Origin: Vibrio crassostreae
Lineage (GTDB): Bacteria; Pseudomonadota; Gammaproteobacteria; Enterobacterales; Vibrionaceae
Length of the DNA stretch: 64,000 bases
Direction of reading: 5' to 3'
Assembly: GCF_024347415.1 (NCBI RefSeq)
Contig: NZ_AP025476.1
Span: 2,728,001-2,792,000, forward strand
Below, piece by piece: positions 9,104 through 18,707 of this stretch. Made by a program: the position numbers and the translations under genes. Below the pieces are notes generated by a model. The model was not told where the DNA came from. It saw nothing but the letters and a program-made list of their open reading frames with translations, and did not search any database. The first letter of the stretch is position 1. Each line of letters starts with the position of its first letter.

Positions 9104-10669
9104 ATGGGCATTCTTGAAAAAGACATTCAGGCGCAACTCCACCAGCTGAAATCTCAGTTGGAGCAGGTCCGTTTGACGCAAAGAGACACTTCGTTCAAGT
9201 TTATTAGAGAACAGAAAGTTCTAAAGCGTATCGTCACATCTTTAAGTGATGCATGTGTTGGCAGTAACAGTCATTTAGATGAAAATCTCATTGCCCTTAG
9301 GGAAGAGCTAGAAAAGCAAAAAGACATTAGCTCGATGATCCCAAAGCTGGCAGTATTAGAAAGGATGCTTAAGCAGAAAACGTTGGCTATGGATAAACAG
9401 AACGGATATCTGGACGATAGCATTAAGCACAGTGGGGAAACGCTGCAGCGCATAACAGGCCTTCCAGCGCAGCTTAAACGCGACCTACGAAACTTACTTA
9501 GCTTCTCCGAATGCAATGGCAGTCAAAAAGTCGATCATGCCATGAAACTTCTCGGTATTTATGAGCGTGCCATTAAGATTATGGCGAATAACTCACGCAC
9601 TCATTTTGCCGACGCTACGTATTCTCCGGAACAAGAGCTCCTTTCCGACCTATCAAATGAATTACAACATCTGATCACTGAACTTGATTTCGAGGGTGAA
9701 TCGGGTGATCTCCTTACCGATATTCGAGCGAAGCTGCTGCTTGGTGTTTCCACACAAAACCTACTTGAGTTGACACTTCAGATCCTCAAACTGGTCATTG
9801 AAGGCACCAACCTAGAACGTAAGAAGTCTGAACAATTTGTTGATCAGCTTAATTCATCTCTAGCTTCCAGCATCAAAACGGCAGACCAAAATACCGACCA
9901 GAGCCAAAGCTACTTTGAGCACCGCCAAGGGCTTAACTCTGAGTTAAATGAACTTGTCACTAAGAGCCAAAACTCTGTAGAGAAAGCAAAAGATATTGAT
10001 AGTTTAAAGCGCTCGATTAACCCGCTGCTCAGTGAAATAGCCTCTCTTTCGGAAAGATTGAACCACGCAGAGCAAAAAGAACAAGCTCTAATAGAGAGAA
10101 TGAATTACGGAAAGACTCAGTTAGATTCACTGTATGAAGTCACCCAAGATTACCGTAAGCGTTTGGAAGATCAGGCTCAACGCATGCTGCTTGACCCGCT
10201 GACAAAGGTTTACAATCGCACCGCCTTTACTGATCGCTTAGAGCTTGAGTATCGACGCTGGATCCGTGCGCAACACTCATTAAGAGTAGTGCTGCTCGAC
10301 ATCGACAACTTCAAAGCGATTAACGATAGCTTTGGTTATACCGCGGGCGACAAAGCACTCAAAATCATCGCAAGAACCATCACCAAAGAAGCAGGTACCA
10401 CTGATACTGTGGCTCGTTTTTCAGGTGAAGAATTTGTCTTATTGCTGCCTGAGCAAACTGATGAATATTGCCACCAGGTCATTCAAAACATCCAAACTCA
10501 AGTAAGTCGTTTGCCCTTTAAGTTCCGTGACCAACAAATCACGATTACCTTGTGTGCGGCAAGCACTCAGTTTAAAGAGTCAGATACACCAGAAGAAGTA
10601 TTAGAGAGACTCAATAAGACGCTAAACAAAGCAAAGCAACGCGGTACTAACCAACTTGTTTGGCACTAA
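9104..10669 (+). CDS. Soluble diguanylate cyclase (GGDEF domain, SGEEF signature)
   Basis: A 521-residue cytoplasmic protein, predicted to make cyclic di-GMP from GTP. Residues 1-340 are helical and rich in coiled-coil heptads, with no membrane segment or known sensor domain. A linker ending LLDPLTKVYNRTAF (about 365-378) leads into a full GGDEF domain. The signature is SGEEF at residues 440-444, with the metal-binding LLDIDNFKAIND upstream. A serine at the first signature position is tolerated in characterised cyclases, so activity is likely. I see no RxxD inhibitory site directly before the signature (the region reads TDTVARF). The TPR/degenerate-GGDEF gene lies upstream. Confidence 0.88.
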   Translation: MGILEKDIQAQLHQLKSQLEQVRLTQRDTSFKFIREQKVLKRIVTSLSDACVGSNSHLDENLIALREELEKQKDISSMIPKLAVLERMLKQKTLAMDKQNGYLDDSIKHSGETLQRITGLPAQLKRDLRNLLSFSECNGSQKVDHAMKLLGIYERAIKIMANNSRTHFADATYSPEQELLSDLSNELQHLITELDFEGESGDLLTDIRAKLLLGVSTQNLLELTLQILKLVIEGTNLERKKSEQFVDQLNSSLASSIKTADQNTDQSQSYFEHRQGLNSELNELVTKSQNSVEKAKDIDSLKRSINPLLSEIASLSERLNHAEQKEQALIERMNYGKTQLDSLYEVTQDYRKRLEDQAQRMLLDPLTKVYNRTAFTDRLELEYRRWIRAQHSLRVVLLDIDNFKAINDSFGYTAGDKALKIIARTITKEAGTTDTVARFSGEEFVLLLPEQTDEYCHQVIQNIQTQVSRLPFKFRDQQITITLCAASTQFKESDTPEEVLERLNKTLNKAKQRGTNQLVWH

Positions 10670-10912
10670 GCCAACCTTAGATTTAATTTATTTCATTTTT
10701 TCAAATACTTATCACATACCATTTCCCTCAATGTTTGCTAAGCTAATGATTAACATTCGCTTAACAAGCATTCTTGGCAAGCAACGCTGTCGTATCCGTT
10801 TCGTCTGGTTAACTCTCTCCCACCTTTAACCAAACACTTTCAACGTTTGCTTCTCACTCTCGAGCCAGAGGGTCACTTCAACGTCCCCTGCTCTTTTCAA
10901 CAAGGAGGCACT

Positions 10913-12277
10913 ATGATCACTCATATCAGCCCTGCCGGTAGCATGGATTTACTCTCTCAACTTGAGGTTGAGCGTCTTAAGAAAACCGCGTCTAGTGATC
11001 TGTACCAACTGTATCGTAACTGTACGTTAGCGGTACTCAACTCAGGTAGCCACACCGACAACTCCAAAGAGTTACTCGACAAGTATCAATCGTTTGATGT
11101 TGAGGTAGTGCGACGTGAGCGTGGTATCAAACTCGAGCTGAGCAACCCACCAGAGCATGCCTTTGTCGACGGTGAGATCATCAAAGGTATCCAAGAGCAC
11201 CTATTTTCAGTGCTGCGTGACATTGTTTACGTCAACATGCACCTCGCAGATAACCAAAGGCTCAACCTGACTAATGCCACTCACATTACCAACCTCGTAT
11301 TTGGTATTCTGAGAAATGCAGGCGCACTTACACCGGGTATAGAGCCTAACCTGATTGTATGTTGGGGTGGTCACTCTATTAATGCCACTGAATACCAATA
11401 CACTCGCGAAGTGGGTAATGAACTTGGCCTACGTGAGCTGAACATCTGTACCGGTTGTGGACCGGGTGCGATGGAAGGGCCAATGAAAGGCGCGGCTATT
11501 GGTCACGCTAAGCAACGTTATACTGATCATCGTTACTTAGGGCTGACAGAACCTTCAATCATTGCCGCTGAGCCACCAAACCCAATCGTGAATGAGCTGG
11601 TGATCATGCCAGATATCGAGAAGCGTCTTGAGGCATTCGTTCGTATGGCGCATGGCATCATCATTTTCCCAGGCGGCCCCGGCACGGCCGAAGAGCTACT
11701 GTACATCTTAGGGATCATGATGCACCCGAATAACGCCGAACAACCAATGCCGATTGTCTTAACCGGCTCGAAAGAGAGTGAAGCCTACTTCCGCTCTATC
11801 GATAAGTTCATCGGTGAAACCTTAGGGCCTGACGCGCAGAAACATTATGAGATCGTGATTGATGATCCTGCTCGCGCTGCGAAAATCATGAAACAAGCGA
11901 TGCCAGATGTGCGCTCTCACCGTAAAGAGACCGGCGATGCCTACAGCTACAACTGGTCACTGCATATTGAGCCTGAGTTCCAACTGCCATTCGATCCGAC
12001 ACACGAATCTATGGCGGCGCTTGATCTTCATATGGACCAAAAAACAGAGAGCCTAGCCGCTAATTTACGTAAAGCGTTCTCAGGTATTGTCGCAGGTAAC
12101 GTCAAAGCTGAGGGTATTCTGGAGATCGAGAAGCACGGTCCATTCCTGATTGATGGCGACAAAGACCTAATGACCAAAATGGACCAACTGCTGAATGACT
12201 TTGTGGAGCAACATCGAATGAAGCTACCGGGTGGTACGGACTACGTGCCTTGCTATAAGATTGTGTCTAGTAGCTAA
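10913..12277 (+). CDS. ppnN: Pyrimidine/purine nucleotide 5'-monophosphate nucleosidase PpnN
   Basis: PpnN (YgdH) cleaves nucleoside monophosphates to base and ribose 5-phosphate; the E. coli enzyme is allosterically stimulated by (p)ppGpp. It is a LOG-type (lysine decarboxylase-like fold) protein with the hallmark GGxGTxxE seen here as [13 protein letters not shown] near residue 250. The ATG at 10913, preceded by CAAGGAGGC, gives 454 residues, the same as E. coli. An in-frame TTG 66 bases upstream lacks a ribosome-binding site and I reject it. A terminator follows at 12379. Confidence 0.95.
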   Translation: MITHISPAGSMDLLSQLEVERLKKTASSDLYQLYRNCTLAVLNSGSHTDNSKELLDKYQSFDVEVVRRERGIKLELSNPPEHAFVDGEIIKGIQEHLFSVLRDIVYVNMHLADNQRLNLTNATHITNLVFGILRNAGALTPGIEPNLIVCWGGHSINATEYQYTREVGNELGLRELNICTGCGPGAMEGPMKGAAIGHAKQRYTDHRYLGLTEPSIIAAEPPNPIVNELVIMPDIEKRLEAFVRMAHGIIIFPGGPGTAEELLYILGIMMHPNNAEQPMPIVLTGSKESEAYFRSIDKFIGETLGPDAQKHYEIVIDDPARAAKIMKQAMPDVRSHRKETGDAYSYNWSLHIEPEFQLPFDPTHESMAALDLHMDQKTESLAANLRKAFSGIVAGNVKAEGILEIEKHGPFLIDGDKDLMTKMDQLLNDFVEQHRMKLPGGTDYVPCYKIVSSS

Positions 12278-12378
12278 TAATAGCAAGCGACTGATAACAG
12301 GTGACAAGCGTAAAACTAAACAAGTCCTGACGTATACGTCGCTAACGTTTCAACTCACCAAGTGATACGTTACTATAA

Positions 12379-12399
12379 GGGGCTAGCAGCCCCTTTTTT
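12379..12399 (+). terminator. Rho-independent terminator of ppnN
   Basis: A 6-bp GC stem (GGGGCT / AGCCCC) with a 3-base loop and a run of seven T, 101 bases after the ppnN stop and 22 bases before xni. Confidence 0.85.
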
Positions 12400-12421
12400 A
12401 TTGCCTATTTAGTGGAAACTT

Positions 12422-13195
12422 ATGTCTATCCATCTTGTTATTATCGATGCCTTAAACCTCATCCGACGCGTGCACTCTGTTCAGCCGGACCCAACCGATA
12501 TAGCAAGAACCGTCACCACGACAACTCGCACTCTCAATAAGATTCTGAATGAATCAAAACCCACCCACATCATCGCGGTATTTGATCACCATTTACAAGA
12601 CCGTGGCTGGCGCGCAGATGTGCTCCCTGCTTATAAGCAGAACCGCAAACCGATGCCAGAGCCATTAATGAAAGGCCTTGATGCTATCCAACAAGCTTGG
12701 TGGGAATTAGGCATTGATTCACTGCTGTCTGATGGCGATGAAGCGGATGACCTAGTCGCAACACTGGCAAAGAAAGTGGCTGACCACGGAGAAACCGTCA
12801 CCATCATCTCGACAGATAAAGGGTATTGCCAACTGCTATCACCTACTCTACAGATCCGAGATTACTTCCAGCACCGCTGGTTAGATAAACCCTTTATCGA
12901 AGCTGAGTTTGGCGTTAAACCTGAACAACTGGCGGATTACTGGGGCTTAACAGGTGTCAGCTCTAGTCAAGTTCCGGGGATCCCAGGAGTCGGACCAAAA
13001 GCAGCCAAAGAGATATTAACCACCTACCCAGATATCGAAGCGGCCTACCAAGCAGAAGATCTACCGAAAAAATACCGTAAGAAGTTCGACGAACACATCG
13101 AATCCGCTCGTGTATGTAAGCAAGTATCGGCCCTCAAAACCGATATCGATTTAGGGTTCAATCTGCAAGATATTCGCTACGAAGCGAACACTTAA
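12422..13195 (+). CDS. xni: Flap endonuclease Xni (exonuclease IX)
   Basis: Xni belongs to the 5'-3' exonuclease/flap-endonuclease family, related to the N-terminal domain of DNA polymerase I, and removes 5' flaps. The 257-residue protein opens with LVIIDALNLIRR and has the acidic cluster DGDEADDLVATLA (about 101-113). The helix-hairpin-helix reads VPGIPGVGPKAAKEIL (about 183-198). Length agrees with E. coli Xni (251). It lies between two terminators, so it is a single-gene unit. Confidence 0.94.
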   Translation: MSIHLVIIDALNLIRRVHSVQPDPTDIARTVTTTTRTLNKILNESKPTHIIAVFDHHLQDRGWRADVLPAYKQNRKPMPEPLMKGLDAIQQAWWELGIDSLLSDGDEADDLVATLAKKVADHGETVTIISTDKGYCQLLSPTLQIRDYFQHRWLDKPFIEAEFGVKPEQLADYWGLTGVSSSQVPGIPGVGPKAAKEILTTYPDIEAAYQAEDLPKKYRKKFDEHIESARVCKQVSALKTDIDLGFNLQDIRYEANT

Positions 13196-13222
13196 GTCGC
13201 TGTGACTCGATGGTATTGATAC

Positions 13223-13250
13223 AAAAATGCTCCTTAAAGGAGCATTTTTT
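13223..13250. terminator. Bidirectional terminator between xni and rlmM
   Basis: A symmetric hairpin with arms AATGCTCCTT / AAGGAGCATT, flanked by A and T runs. It separates the convergent genes xni and rlmM and can serve both strands. Confidence 0.9.
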
Positions 13251-13272
13251 CACTGACACCCTAACGTAAATA

Positions 13273-14364
13273 TTAGTGCGGTGAGATGTTTGAAAGCGCC
13301 TGAATGTGAACCGTGATCTCTTCGCGATCGTGGTAAAGGTGCTTAGCCTGCATCTTAAACTTCACTTTGTTCTCAATAAGGAACACTTTTAGGTTCTCGA
13401 TATCTTGCAGTACTTCATCGTAACGGCCTTTCATAGGCAGTTTAAGGTTGAATAGTGCTTCTTTCGCCCAGCCTTTGATGATCCACTCCCCCATAAGGTG
13501 TGCAACGCGCGCTGGCTTCTCAACCATGTCACAGATAATCCAAGTTACGTTCTTACGGTCTGGTTCAAACTTAAAGCCATCCACCATGTGGTGCTTAATT
13601 TGACCCGTTTCCATTAGGCTGTCTGCCATCATGCCGTTATCAACACAGTGAACGAACATCGAGCGCTTAACCAGCTGGTAAGTCCAACCACCTGGACATG
13701 CACCTAAATCAACACCCCACATACCTGGAGCCAGACGCTCGTCCCACTCATCTCGAGGTATGAATACGTGGAATGCCTCTTCTAGCTTCAATGTAGAACG
13801 GCTTGGCGCATCTGATGGGAATTTCAGACGAGGGATACCCATAAAGAACTGTGAGTTATTGGTTGGGTAAGAGTAACCCACAAAGCAGTGACCTGGAGCG
13901 ATGAAGCATAAATGAAGCACAGGCTTCTTAGCGTTATCTTTCGCTGTCATCAGGCCTTTACCACGCATCGCTTGACGCATCGGCACAGTAAACTTACGGC
14001 AGAACTTCAAAAGCTCTTTTGCTTCGTTAGTATCTGGTGTTTCGATACGGATATCACCACAACGAGGGAAGCCTTCTTTCTCAGAAAGCGCCTCAAGAAT
14101 TGGAGAAATACGGTCATCGGTTGGCAGGTCTTTGATTTCAACCGCCACTGCTAGCATTTGACGAGCAAAGATCAGTGATTGGAAATCGATCTCTTTGATT
14201 AACTTATCCGCTTCACCTGCTTGGTAACATTCAAACAATACAAAGCCGGTATTATTCTTTAGGCGAGGAAAACCAAACACTTCCAGTTGTGTTGCCTTGT
14301 CTTGAATTTCGCCAGCACATTCTTTTTCAAAACCAGAGCGACAATAAAGTAGTACGTGTTTCAC
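13273..14364 (-). CDS. rlmM: 23S rRNA 2'-O-ribose methyltransferase RlmM (C2498)
   Basis: RlmM methylates the 2'-hydroxyl of C2498 in 23S rRNA with S-adenosylmethionine. The protein has an N-terminal THUMP-like domain and a Rossmann methyltransferase domain with the AdoMet motif [16 protein letters not shown] place the start at the GTG at 14364 (363 residues; E. coli 366). Homologues begin (M)KHVLLYCR, and the GTG overlaps the ygdD stop in a GTGA arrangement. The longer reading to 14460 lies wholly inside ygdD. It is the last gene of gcvA-hydrolase-ygdD-rlmM. Confidence 0.95.
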   Translation of the reverse strand: MKHVLLYCRSGFEKECAGEIQDKATQLEVFGFPRLKNNTGFVLFECYQAGEADKLIKEIDFQSLIFARQMLAVAVEIKDLPTDDRISPILEALSEKEGFPRCGDIRIETPDTNEAKELLKFCRKFTVPMRQAMRGKGLMTAKDNAKKPVLHLCFIAPGHCFVGYSYPTNNSQFFMGIPRLKFPSDAPSRSTLKLEEAFHVFIPRDEWDERLAPGMWGVDLGACPGGWTYQLVKRSMFVHCVDNGMMADSLMETGQIKHHMVDGFKFEPDRKNVTWIICDMVEKPARVAHLMGEWIIKGWAKEALFNLKLPMKGRYDEVLQDIENLKVFLIENKVKFKMQAKHLYHDREEITVHIQALSNISPH

Positions 14365-14759
14365 TGAGTTACCTCTTTTATATTCAAAGCAGCGAAGGAG
14401 AAAACTCCCCAACCAATGATAAATAGTAGACCACCAAACGGTGTTATAGGGCCAAACCATTTTATTCCTGTCAGTGCTAGCCCATAAAGGCTGCCACTAA
14501 AACAAAGGATGCCGATGATAAAGCAAATTGCCGCAATGAAAAAATATTTTTGTGATTTAGCGCCAAGTTTCATCTGTAGCAAAGCACCACACGCCAATAT
14601 CGCTAGAGTATGGATAAATTGGTACTGAACACCCGTCTCGAACACACCCAAAAGATACTCTGGCAAGATAGCCTTCAAACCGTGCGCGGCGAAGGCCCCA
14701 AGCATCACAGCGATCGCACCAGAAATGCCTGAAAAAGTGAGTAAATACTTACTTTTCAT
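14361..14759 (-). CDS. ygdD: DUF423 family inner-membrane protein YgdD
   Basis: A small 132-residue membrane protein of the DUF423 family with four hydrophobic helices. Family hallmarks are GAFAAHGL near residue 19 and the C-terminal [15 protein letters not shown]. Function is unknown. The ATG at 14759 gives the standard start MKSKYLLTF and overlaps the upstream hydrolase gene by 11 bases. Its stop overlaps the rlmM start. The gcvA-ygdD-rlmM linkage is the same in E. coli. Confidence 0.92.
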   Translation of the reverse strand: MKSKYLLTFSGISGAIAVMLGAFAAHGLKAILPEYLLGVFETGVQYQFIHTLAILACGALLQMKLGAKSQKYFFIAAICFIIGILCFSGSLYGLALTGIKWFGPITPFGGLLFIIGWGVFSFAALNIKEVTQ

Positions 14760-15372
14760 TGAGCACCTCTTTGATAAACGCTGACAACTTCTCAACGGTT
14801 AACGCAATATTCTGCTGTTCGGTGTAACCAGAACTCTTACGAGGCTTAAAACTATGGTCGCCATCAGGAATAAATTCAACACGAATTGAATCCGATAAAT
14901 TGAAGTCAGCAAACTCTTCACGCTTACCAAAGGTATCGCGCTCGCCTTGTAAAATAAGACACGGCTTAGCGAGCTCAGCAAGATGTTCGCCTTTGTACTT
15001 CTCTGGTTTGCCCGGGGGATGGAAAGGAAAACCCAAACACGCCATCGCTGCCACTTTATCCAGTTCAGACAGATGACTCGCCATGCGTCCTCCCATCGAC
15101 TTACCACCAATCACAAGCTTGTCGGCATCTGTTTGTTCGATGATCTCTTGGTAGGCTTCAAGGAGCTTGGGAGCTCTGTCTGGTGGGCGACGCTTGCCAT
15201 CTTCAGCACGCTTGATCATGTAAGGGAAGTTGAAACGAATCACTCGTATCCCTTTAAAGGCCAACCCTTTTGCCACTGACTGCATGAACTCGTGGTCCAT
15301 GCCTGCACCCGCGCCGTGAGCGAAGATAAAGGTGATTGGGTTGTCTTCACCATCAATGATGACGTTATTCAT
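14749..15372 (-). CDS. Alpha/beta hydrolase of the KANL3/Tex30-like family
   Basis: A 207-residue alpha/beta hydrolase, substrate unknown. The oxyanion segment FAHGAGAGMDHEF near residue 18 and the nucleophile elbow GGKSMGGRMA (serine near residue 90) are clear. GERDTFG and a GDHSF segment near the C-terminus supply the likely Asp and His of the triad. I chose the ATG at 15372, which overlaps the gcvA stop by 8 bases and has an AGAGGA motif upstream. A GTG at 15393 is an alternative. The gene sits in the gcvA-ygdD-rlmM operon, with overlaps on both sides. Confidence 0.85.
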   Translation of the reverse strand: MNNVIIDGEDNPITFIFAHGAGAGMDHEFMQSVAKGLAFKGIRVIRFNFPYMIKRAEDGKRRPPDRAPKLLEAYQEIIEQTDADKLVIGGKSMGGRMASHLSELDKVAAMACLGFPFHPPGKPEKYKGEHLAELAKPCLILQGERDTFGKREEFADFNLSDSIRVEFIPDGDHSFKPRKSSGYTEQQNIALTVEKLSAFIKEVLNEK

Positions 15373-16273
15373 CGAGTAAGTCCTCTTGTTCACTTTGCGC
15401 TTTCGCTAGCATCCAGTCGCGGAAAGTGGCGATACGACCCATGTCAGCTTGTTTCTCATGACAAACCACATAGAAAGCGTTTTTACTCACCAACACTTCA
15501 TCAAAAGGCGCAATCAAACGACCTGCTTCGATTTCAGGTTGCGCCAACACATTGTTACCAAGAGCAATCCCCTGGCCGTGAGCAGCCGCCTGCAGCACCA
15601 TGGTTGAGTGACTGAAGATAGGACCGTGATTAACATTAACCCCGTCAATGCCATTTTGCTTAGCAAACTGTTTCCAATCCTTTCGAGAAGTATCATGCAG
15701 TAACGTATGACATGCCAAATCGCTTAGAGATTCTAATGGTTTAGCTCCTAGCAGCACGGAAGGTGAGCAAAGAGGGATCAAGTATTCTTGGTAAAGCTTA
15801 TCGGCTCTAAGCCCTGACCAATTACCTCGGCCATAGTAAATAGCCACATCTACATCATCAGTCAGCGAACCTTCATCCATATCAACGGCTTTGATTCTTA
15901 CATCAATGTCAGGTTCTTGCTGATTAAAGTCGGCAAGCCTTGGTACCAACCATTGAATGGCAAAACTCGGCGGTAAACTGATGGTCAATGCGCCCTTTTC
16001 ACTTCGCTCAAGCACTTTGTCCGTCGCTTCTGCCAGTGATGTGAAAATATCTTTGATATCCAAGAAGTAGCTTTGGCCTTCTTCAGTCAGCAGCAAAGAG
16101 CGGTTTCTTCGGCGAAACAGCTTCAAAGATAAGAATTCTTCAAGCGCTTTGATCTGATGACTGACCGCCGCTTGAGTAACAAACAACTCTTCTGCGGCAC
16201 GCGTAAAACTCAAGTGTCGAGCAGCAGCTTCAAACACTCTTAGCGAGTTTAATGGGGGTAATCGACGAGACAT
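15365..16273 (-). CDS. gcvA: LysR-family regulator of the glycine cleavage system, GcvA
   Basis: GcvA is a LysR-type regulator that activates the glycine cleavage operon and, in enterobacteria, the divergent small RNA gcvB. The 302-residue protein starts MSRRLPPLNSLRVFEAAARH. It has an N-terminal winged HTH (SFTRAAEELFVTQAAVSHQIKALE, about 22-46) and a C-terminal type-2 periplasmic-binding-like effector domain. Its identity is supported by sequence, by the ygdD-rlmM genes downstream and above all by the GcvB RNA upstream. It heads a four-gene overlapping operon. Confidence 0.95.
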   Translation of the reverse strand: MSRRLPPLNSLRVFEAAARHLSFTRAAEELFVTQAAVSHQIKALEEFLSLKLFRRRNRSLLLTEEGQSYFLDIKDIFTSLAEATDKVLERSEKGALTISLPPSFAIQWLVPRLADFNQQEPDIDVRIKAVDMDEGSLTDDVDVAIYYGRGNWSGLRADKLYQEYLIPLCSPSVLLGAKPLESLSDLACHTLLHDTSRKDWKQFAKQNGIDGVNVNHGPIFSHSTMVLQAAAHGQGIALGNNVLAQPEIEAGRLIAPFDEVLVSKNAFYVVCHEKQADMGRIATFRDWMLAKAQSEQEDLLDE

Positions 16274-16292
16274 AGTTACTCTCTAAATAAGC

Positions 16293-16322
16293 ATTAGTTT
16301 TTTTTATCTGAAACATTATAAT
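16293..16322 (+). promoter_or_regulatory. gcvB promoter with a GcvA half-site
   Basis: A perfect -10 element TATAAT lies at 16317-16322, 7 bases before the inferred GcvB start. ATTAG at 16293-16297 is the complement of CTAAT, the core sequence recognised by E. coli GcvA. The region is shared with the divergent gcvA promoter, so GcvA could act on both. Confidence 0.6.
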
Positions 16323-16328
16323 TTGTCC

Positions 16329-16577
16329 ATTGCCTAGCGGCCAGAGAAATTCTATATTTCATCCCGCAGCAGCTAGCCTGAACGGCTTGATTCTCTCTAG
16401 AATCAATTGGCTTAGCTCCTGCGATGTTGTGTTTGCAAACTCGTTCTTTTCGAGTTGGGTAGAGTTCTACCAAATGTTTTGTTGCAGTTCTATACTGAAA
16501 CGAGGCATGTACTTCCTGTATTTATTTTGACCTGTCTGTCAAATTTGTTTACACCGCCTTATGGGCGGTGTTTTTTT
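16329..16577 (+). ncRNA. gcvB: Small regulatory RNA GcvB
   Basis: GcvB is an Hfq-dependent sRNA that represses many amino-acid and peptide uptake genes. Three blocks match my recollection of E. coli GcvB. The G/U-rich seed R1 (GCGATGTTGTGTTTGCAAAC) is at 16421-16440. The conserved ACTTCCTGTA followed by CCTGTCTGTC is at 16510-16540. The terminator hairpin ACACCGCC/GGCGGTGT with a T run is at 16551-16577. It is divergent from gcvA, as in enterobacteria. The 5' end is inferred from the -10 box and could be off by several bases. No protein is proposed here: a 66-codon reading frame inside it is coincidental. Confidence 0.92.
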
Positions 16578-16881
16578 ATGTGCAAAGAAATGTAACAACA
16601 AGTTTATCAATAGCTGTGCTAATTAATCTTTATTATTTTTCATCGCTAATCACAGAATCAGATACCCACTCAAATAATCAACTGAACACATACAAATAGC
16701 ACCATTGAGTTGCACTAAAAAGTAACAGAATACTTCAAGATACTCACACTTCTTCGGTACTTATAAACCTGTTTAGAGCTCACTCTCTCTATCAATCAAA
16801 AATTTTGAATCTGAGCATGACGATAGCACGCCCAAAATCACGACTCTGTCTGACTACTGTAAATCATTCACAATAGAAAAT
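16578..16881. other. Intergenic region between gcvB and thiI terminators
   Basis: AT-rich spacer between two converging terminators. I see no reading frame with a ribosome-binding site, no repeat and no structured element. Confidence 0.6.
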
Positions 16882-16914
16882 AAAAAAGCCGCTTACTTTT
16901 CAGTAAGCGGCTTT
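16882..16914 (-). terminator. Terminator of thiI
   Basis: A 12-13 bp stem (AAGCCGCTTACT / AGTAAGCGGCTT) with a 4-base loop, followed on the minus strand by a T run. It is 30 bases beyond the thiI stop. Confidence 0.93.
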
Positions 16915-16943
16915 GCAAATGATTAACGGTTGGTCACACTCCA

Positions 16944-18392
16944 CTATGGGCGGTAAACCTTAACGTTATGGAAGCCTTGCTCTTGTAGGTAGAGCGCCTG
17001 TAGACGGCTCATTACACCACGGTCACAGTACAGCAAGTACTCTTTATCTTGGTCTAGGTCACCGAACTGAGTCGAAAGCTTGAAGAACGGAATGTGTTTA
17101 ATTTCAACACCATCGATCTCTAATGGGCTTTCGTCTTCTTCTTCTGGGCTACGGATATCAAGAACGATAGCGTGCTCAGCAACAGCTTGAACTTGTTCAA
17201 CTTCAGGCGCTTGCTCTTGGCTCTCTTTCTCGATGTCACGGATATCCATAACACGAGCGTTCTCGATCACTTGATCCAGCACTTCAAAGTTAAACTTAGC
17301 TTCTTCTGCTTCCAGTTTGCCTTTCTTCGCTTTCACTGTTGGCTTCTTAGAGATAACACCACAGTACTCAGGCATTACTTTAGCGAAGTCTTCAGTACCG
17401 ATGATACGAGAAAGGTCAATGATGTCTTCTTTGTCCCAGTTGATAAGCGGACGAAGAATCAAAGTATCAGTCACGTTATCGATGTGACGAAGGTTAGTTA
17501 GCGTTTGGCTAGAAACCTGACCAAGTGCTTCACCTGTTACTAGCGCTTCAATACCAAAACGCTCTGCAACCATACCACCAGCACGCATGAACATACGCTT
17601 AAGAACAACGCCCATTTGACCGTCTTCTACGTTCTCAAGGATCTCTGCAACAACAGGTTCGAAGTCTACAGAGATGAACTTCACTTTTGCAGATGAACCG
17701 TATTTGTTCCATAGGTAGTGAGCTACTTGCTTAACGCCAATCTCGTGCGCAGGGCCACCAAGATTGAAGAAACAGTAGTGAACCTTAGAGCCACGCTTGA
17801 TGTGCAGGTAGCTTGAAACACCAGAGTCGAAACCACCAGAGATCAAGCTCAGTAGGTCTTCTTGAGTACCAAGAGGGAAACCACCTAGGCCTTTATGACG
17901 AGCCAGTACTTGGTTTAGCTTATCGTTAGCCACTTCAACCTTAACGGTTACGTCTGGGTTCTTAAGTCGAACTTTCGCTGACTCAACGGCTTGGTTTAGA
18001 CCGCCGCCTACGTAGCGTTCAAGTTCAATAGATGTAAAGTCATGCTTACCACGACGCTTAGCACGAACAGAGAAAGTCTTGCCTTCAATGTCAGCACGGC
18101 TGCGTTCTAGTACTTGCTCGTAAATATCGTGCAAGTCTTTGAATTCAGACTGTTGTACTTCAAGAGAGTGGTGAATACCTGGAGTGTGAGTCAGAGCCTC
18201 TAACACTTCTGTGTAGTACTGGTCACTCTCAGACGTCACTTCGATATGATCGCGACGGTTGAATACCGCAACACTTTCACAGCGACGTTGAATAACGTTA
18301 CGAATGTTGCACTCTAGAATCCTTGTGAAGCGCTTACGCACCGATTCACTTTTTACAAAAATTTCCGGATGGGGCTTAACAATAAATTTCAT
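16944..18392 (-). CDS. thiI: tRNA 4-thiouridine synthetase / sulfurtransferase ThiI
   Basis: ThiI makes 4-thiouridine at position 8 of tRNA and passes sulfur into thiazole synthesis for thiamine. The 482 residues match E. coli (482). Order: N-terminal ferredoxin-like region, THUMP domain (about 60-165), PP-loop ATP pyrophosphatase motif [10 protein letters not shown] (about 188-197), and a C-terminal rhodanese domain with the persulfide cysteine in LLYCDRG near residue 456. The partner cysteine lies in MPEYCGVIS near 344. It has its own terminator and a long upstream gap, so it appears to be monocistronic. Confidence 0.97.
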   Translation of the reverse strand: MKFIVKPHPEIFVKSESVRKRFTRILECNIRNVIQRRCESVAVFNRRDHIEVTSESDQYYTEVLEALTHTPGIHHSLEVQQSEFKDLHDIYEQVLERSRADIEGKTFSVRAKRRGKHDFTSIELERYVGGGLNQAVESAKVRLKNPDVTVKVEVANDKLNQVLARHKGLGGFPLGTQEDLLSLISGGFDSGVSSYLHIKRGSKVHYCFFNLGGPAHEIGVKQVAHYLWNKYGSSAKVKFISVDFEPVVAEILENVEDGQMGVVLKRMFMRAGGMVAERFGIEALVTGEALGQVSSQTLTNLRHIDNVTDTLILRPLINWDKEDIIDLSRIIGTEDFAKVMPEYCGVISKKPTVKAKKGKLEAEEAKFNFEVLDQVIENARVMDIRDIEKESQEQAPEVEQVQAVAEHAIVLDIRSPEEEDESPLEIDGVEIKHIPFFKLSTQFGDLDQDKEYLLYCDRGVMSRLQALYLQEQGFHNVKVYRP

Positions 18393-18635
18393 AGTACTTT
18401 CACAACATTAATGTTCAAAATTTTGAAAACGCTCATCGCCAAGTAAATTAGAGAATTTACCCAGCACTTGAAGCAAGAATAGATCATATCTAAATCTAAG
18501 GGCGCGAATTATACATGAGAAAGTGAAGCAAGGAAAAGAGTGCTTGCTGCAACACCATCATTAAACTGCCTGTTATTAAAAGTAGCAGGTTTCGAAACGA
18601 CATAAATACAGCAGAGAGATGATTGAAGAACAGCA
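18393..18635. other. Intergenic region upstream of thiI
   Basis: About 240 bases between the thiI start and the pomB terminator. It presumably holds the thiI promoter. I see no TPP riboswitch, repeat or small gene. Confidence 0.5.
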
Positions 18636-18671
18636 AACAAAAAGCCCAACCTCATTATAAGGTTGGGCTTT
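18636..18671 (-). terminator. Terminator of pomAB
   Basis: A 12-bp stem (AAAGCCCAACCT / AGGTTGGGCTTT) with a 7-base loop and a T run on the minus strand, 37 bases beyond pomB. Confidence 0.93.
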
Positions 18672-18707
18672 CGATGCTATCTGCTCACTACCGCGTGCAC
18701 ATATCGG

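Noticed and set aside
14365..14460. 32-residue N-terminal extension of RlmM
   Set aside because: It lies wholly inside ygdD; the GTG at 14364 gives the usual RlmM start and length.
16330..16530. 66-codon plus-strand frame downstream of gcvA
   Set aside because: It coincides with the GcvB sRNA, which explains the sequence better.
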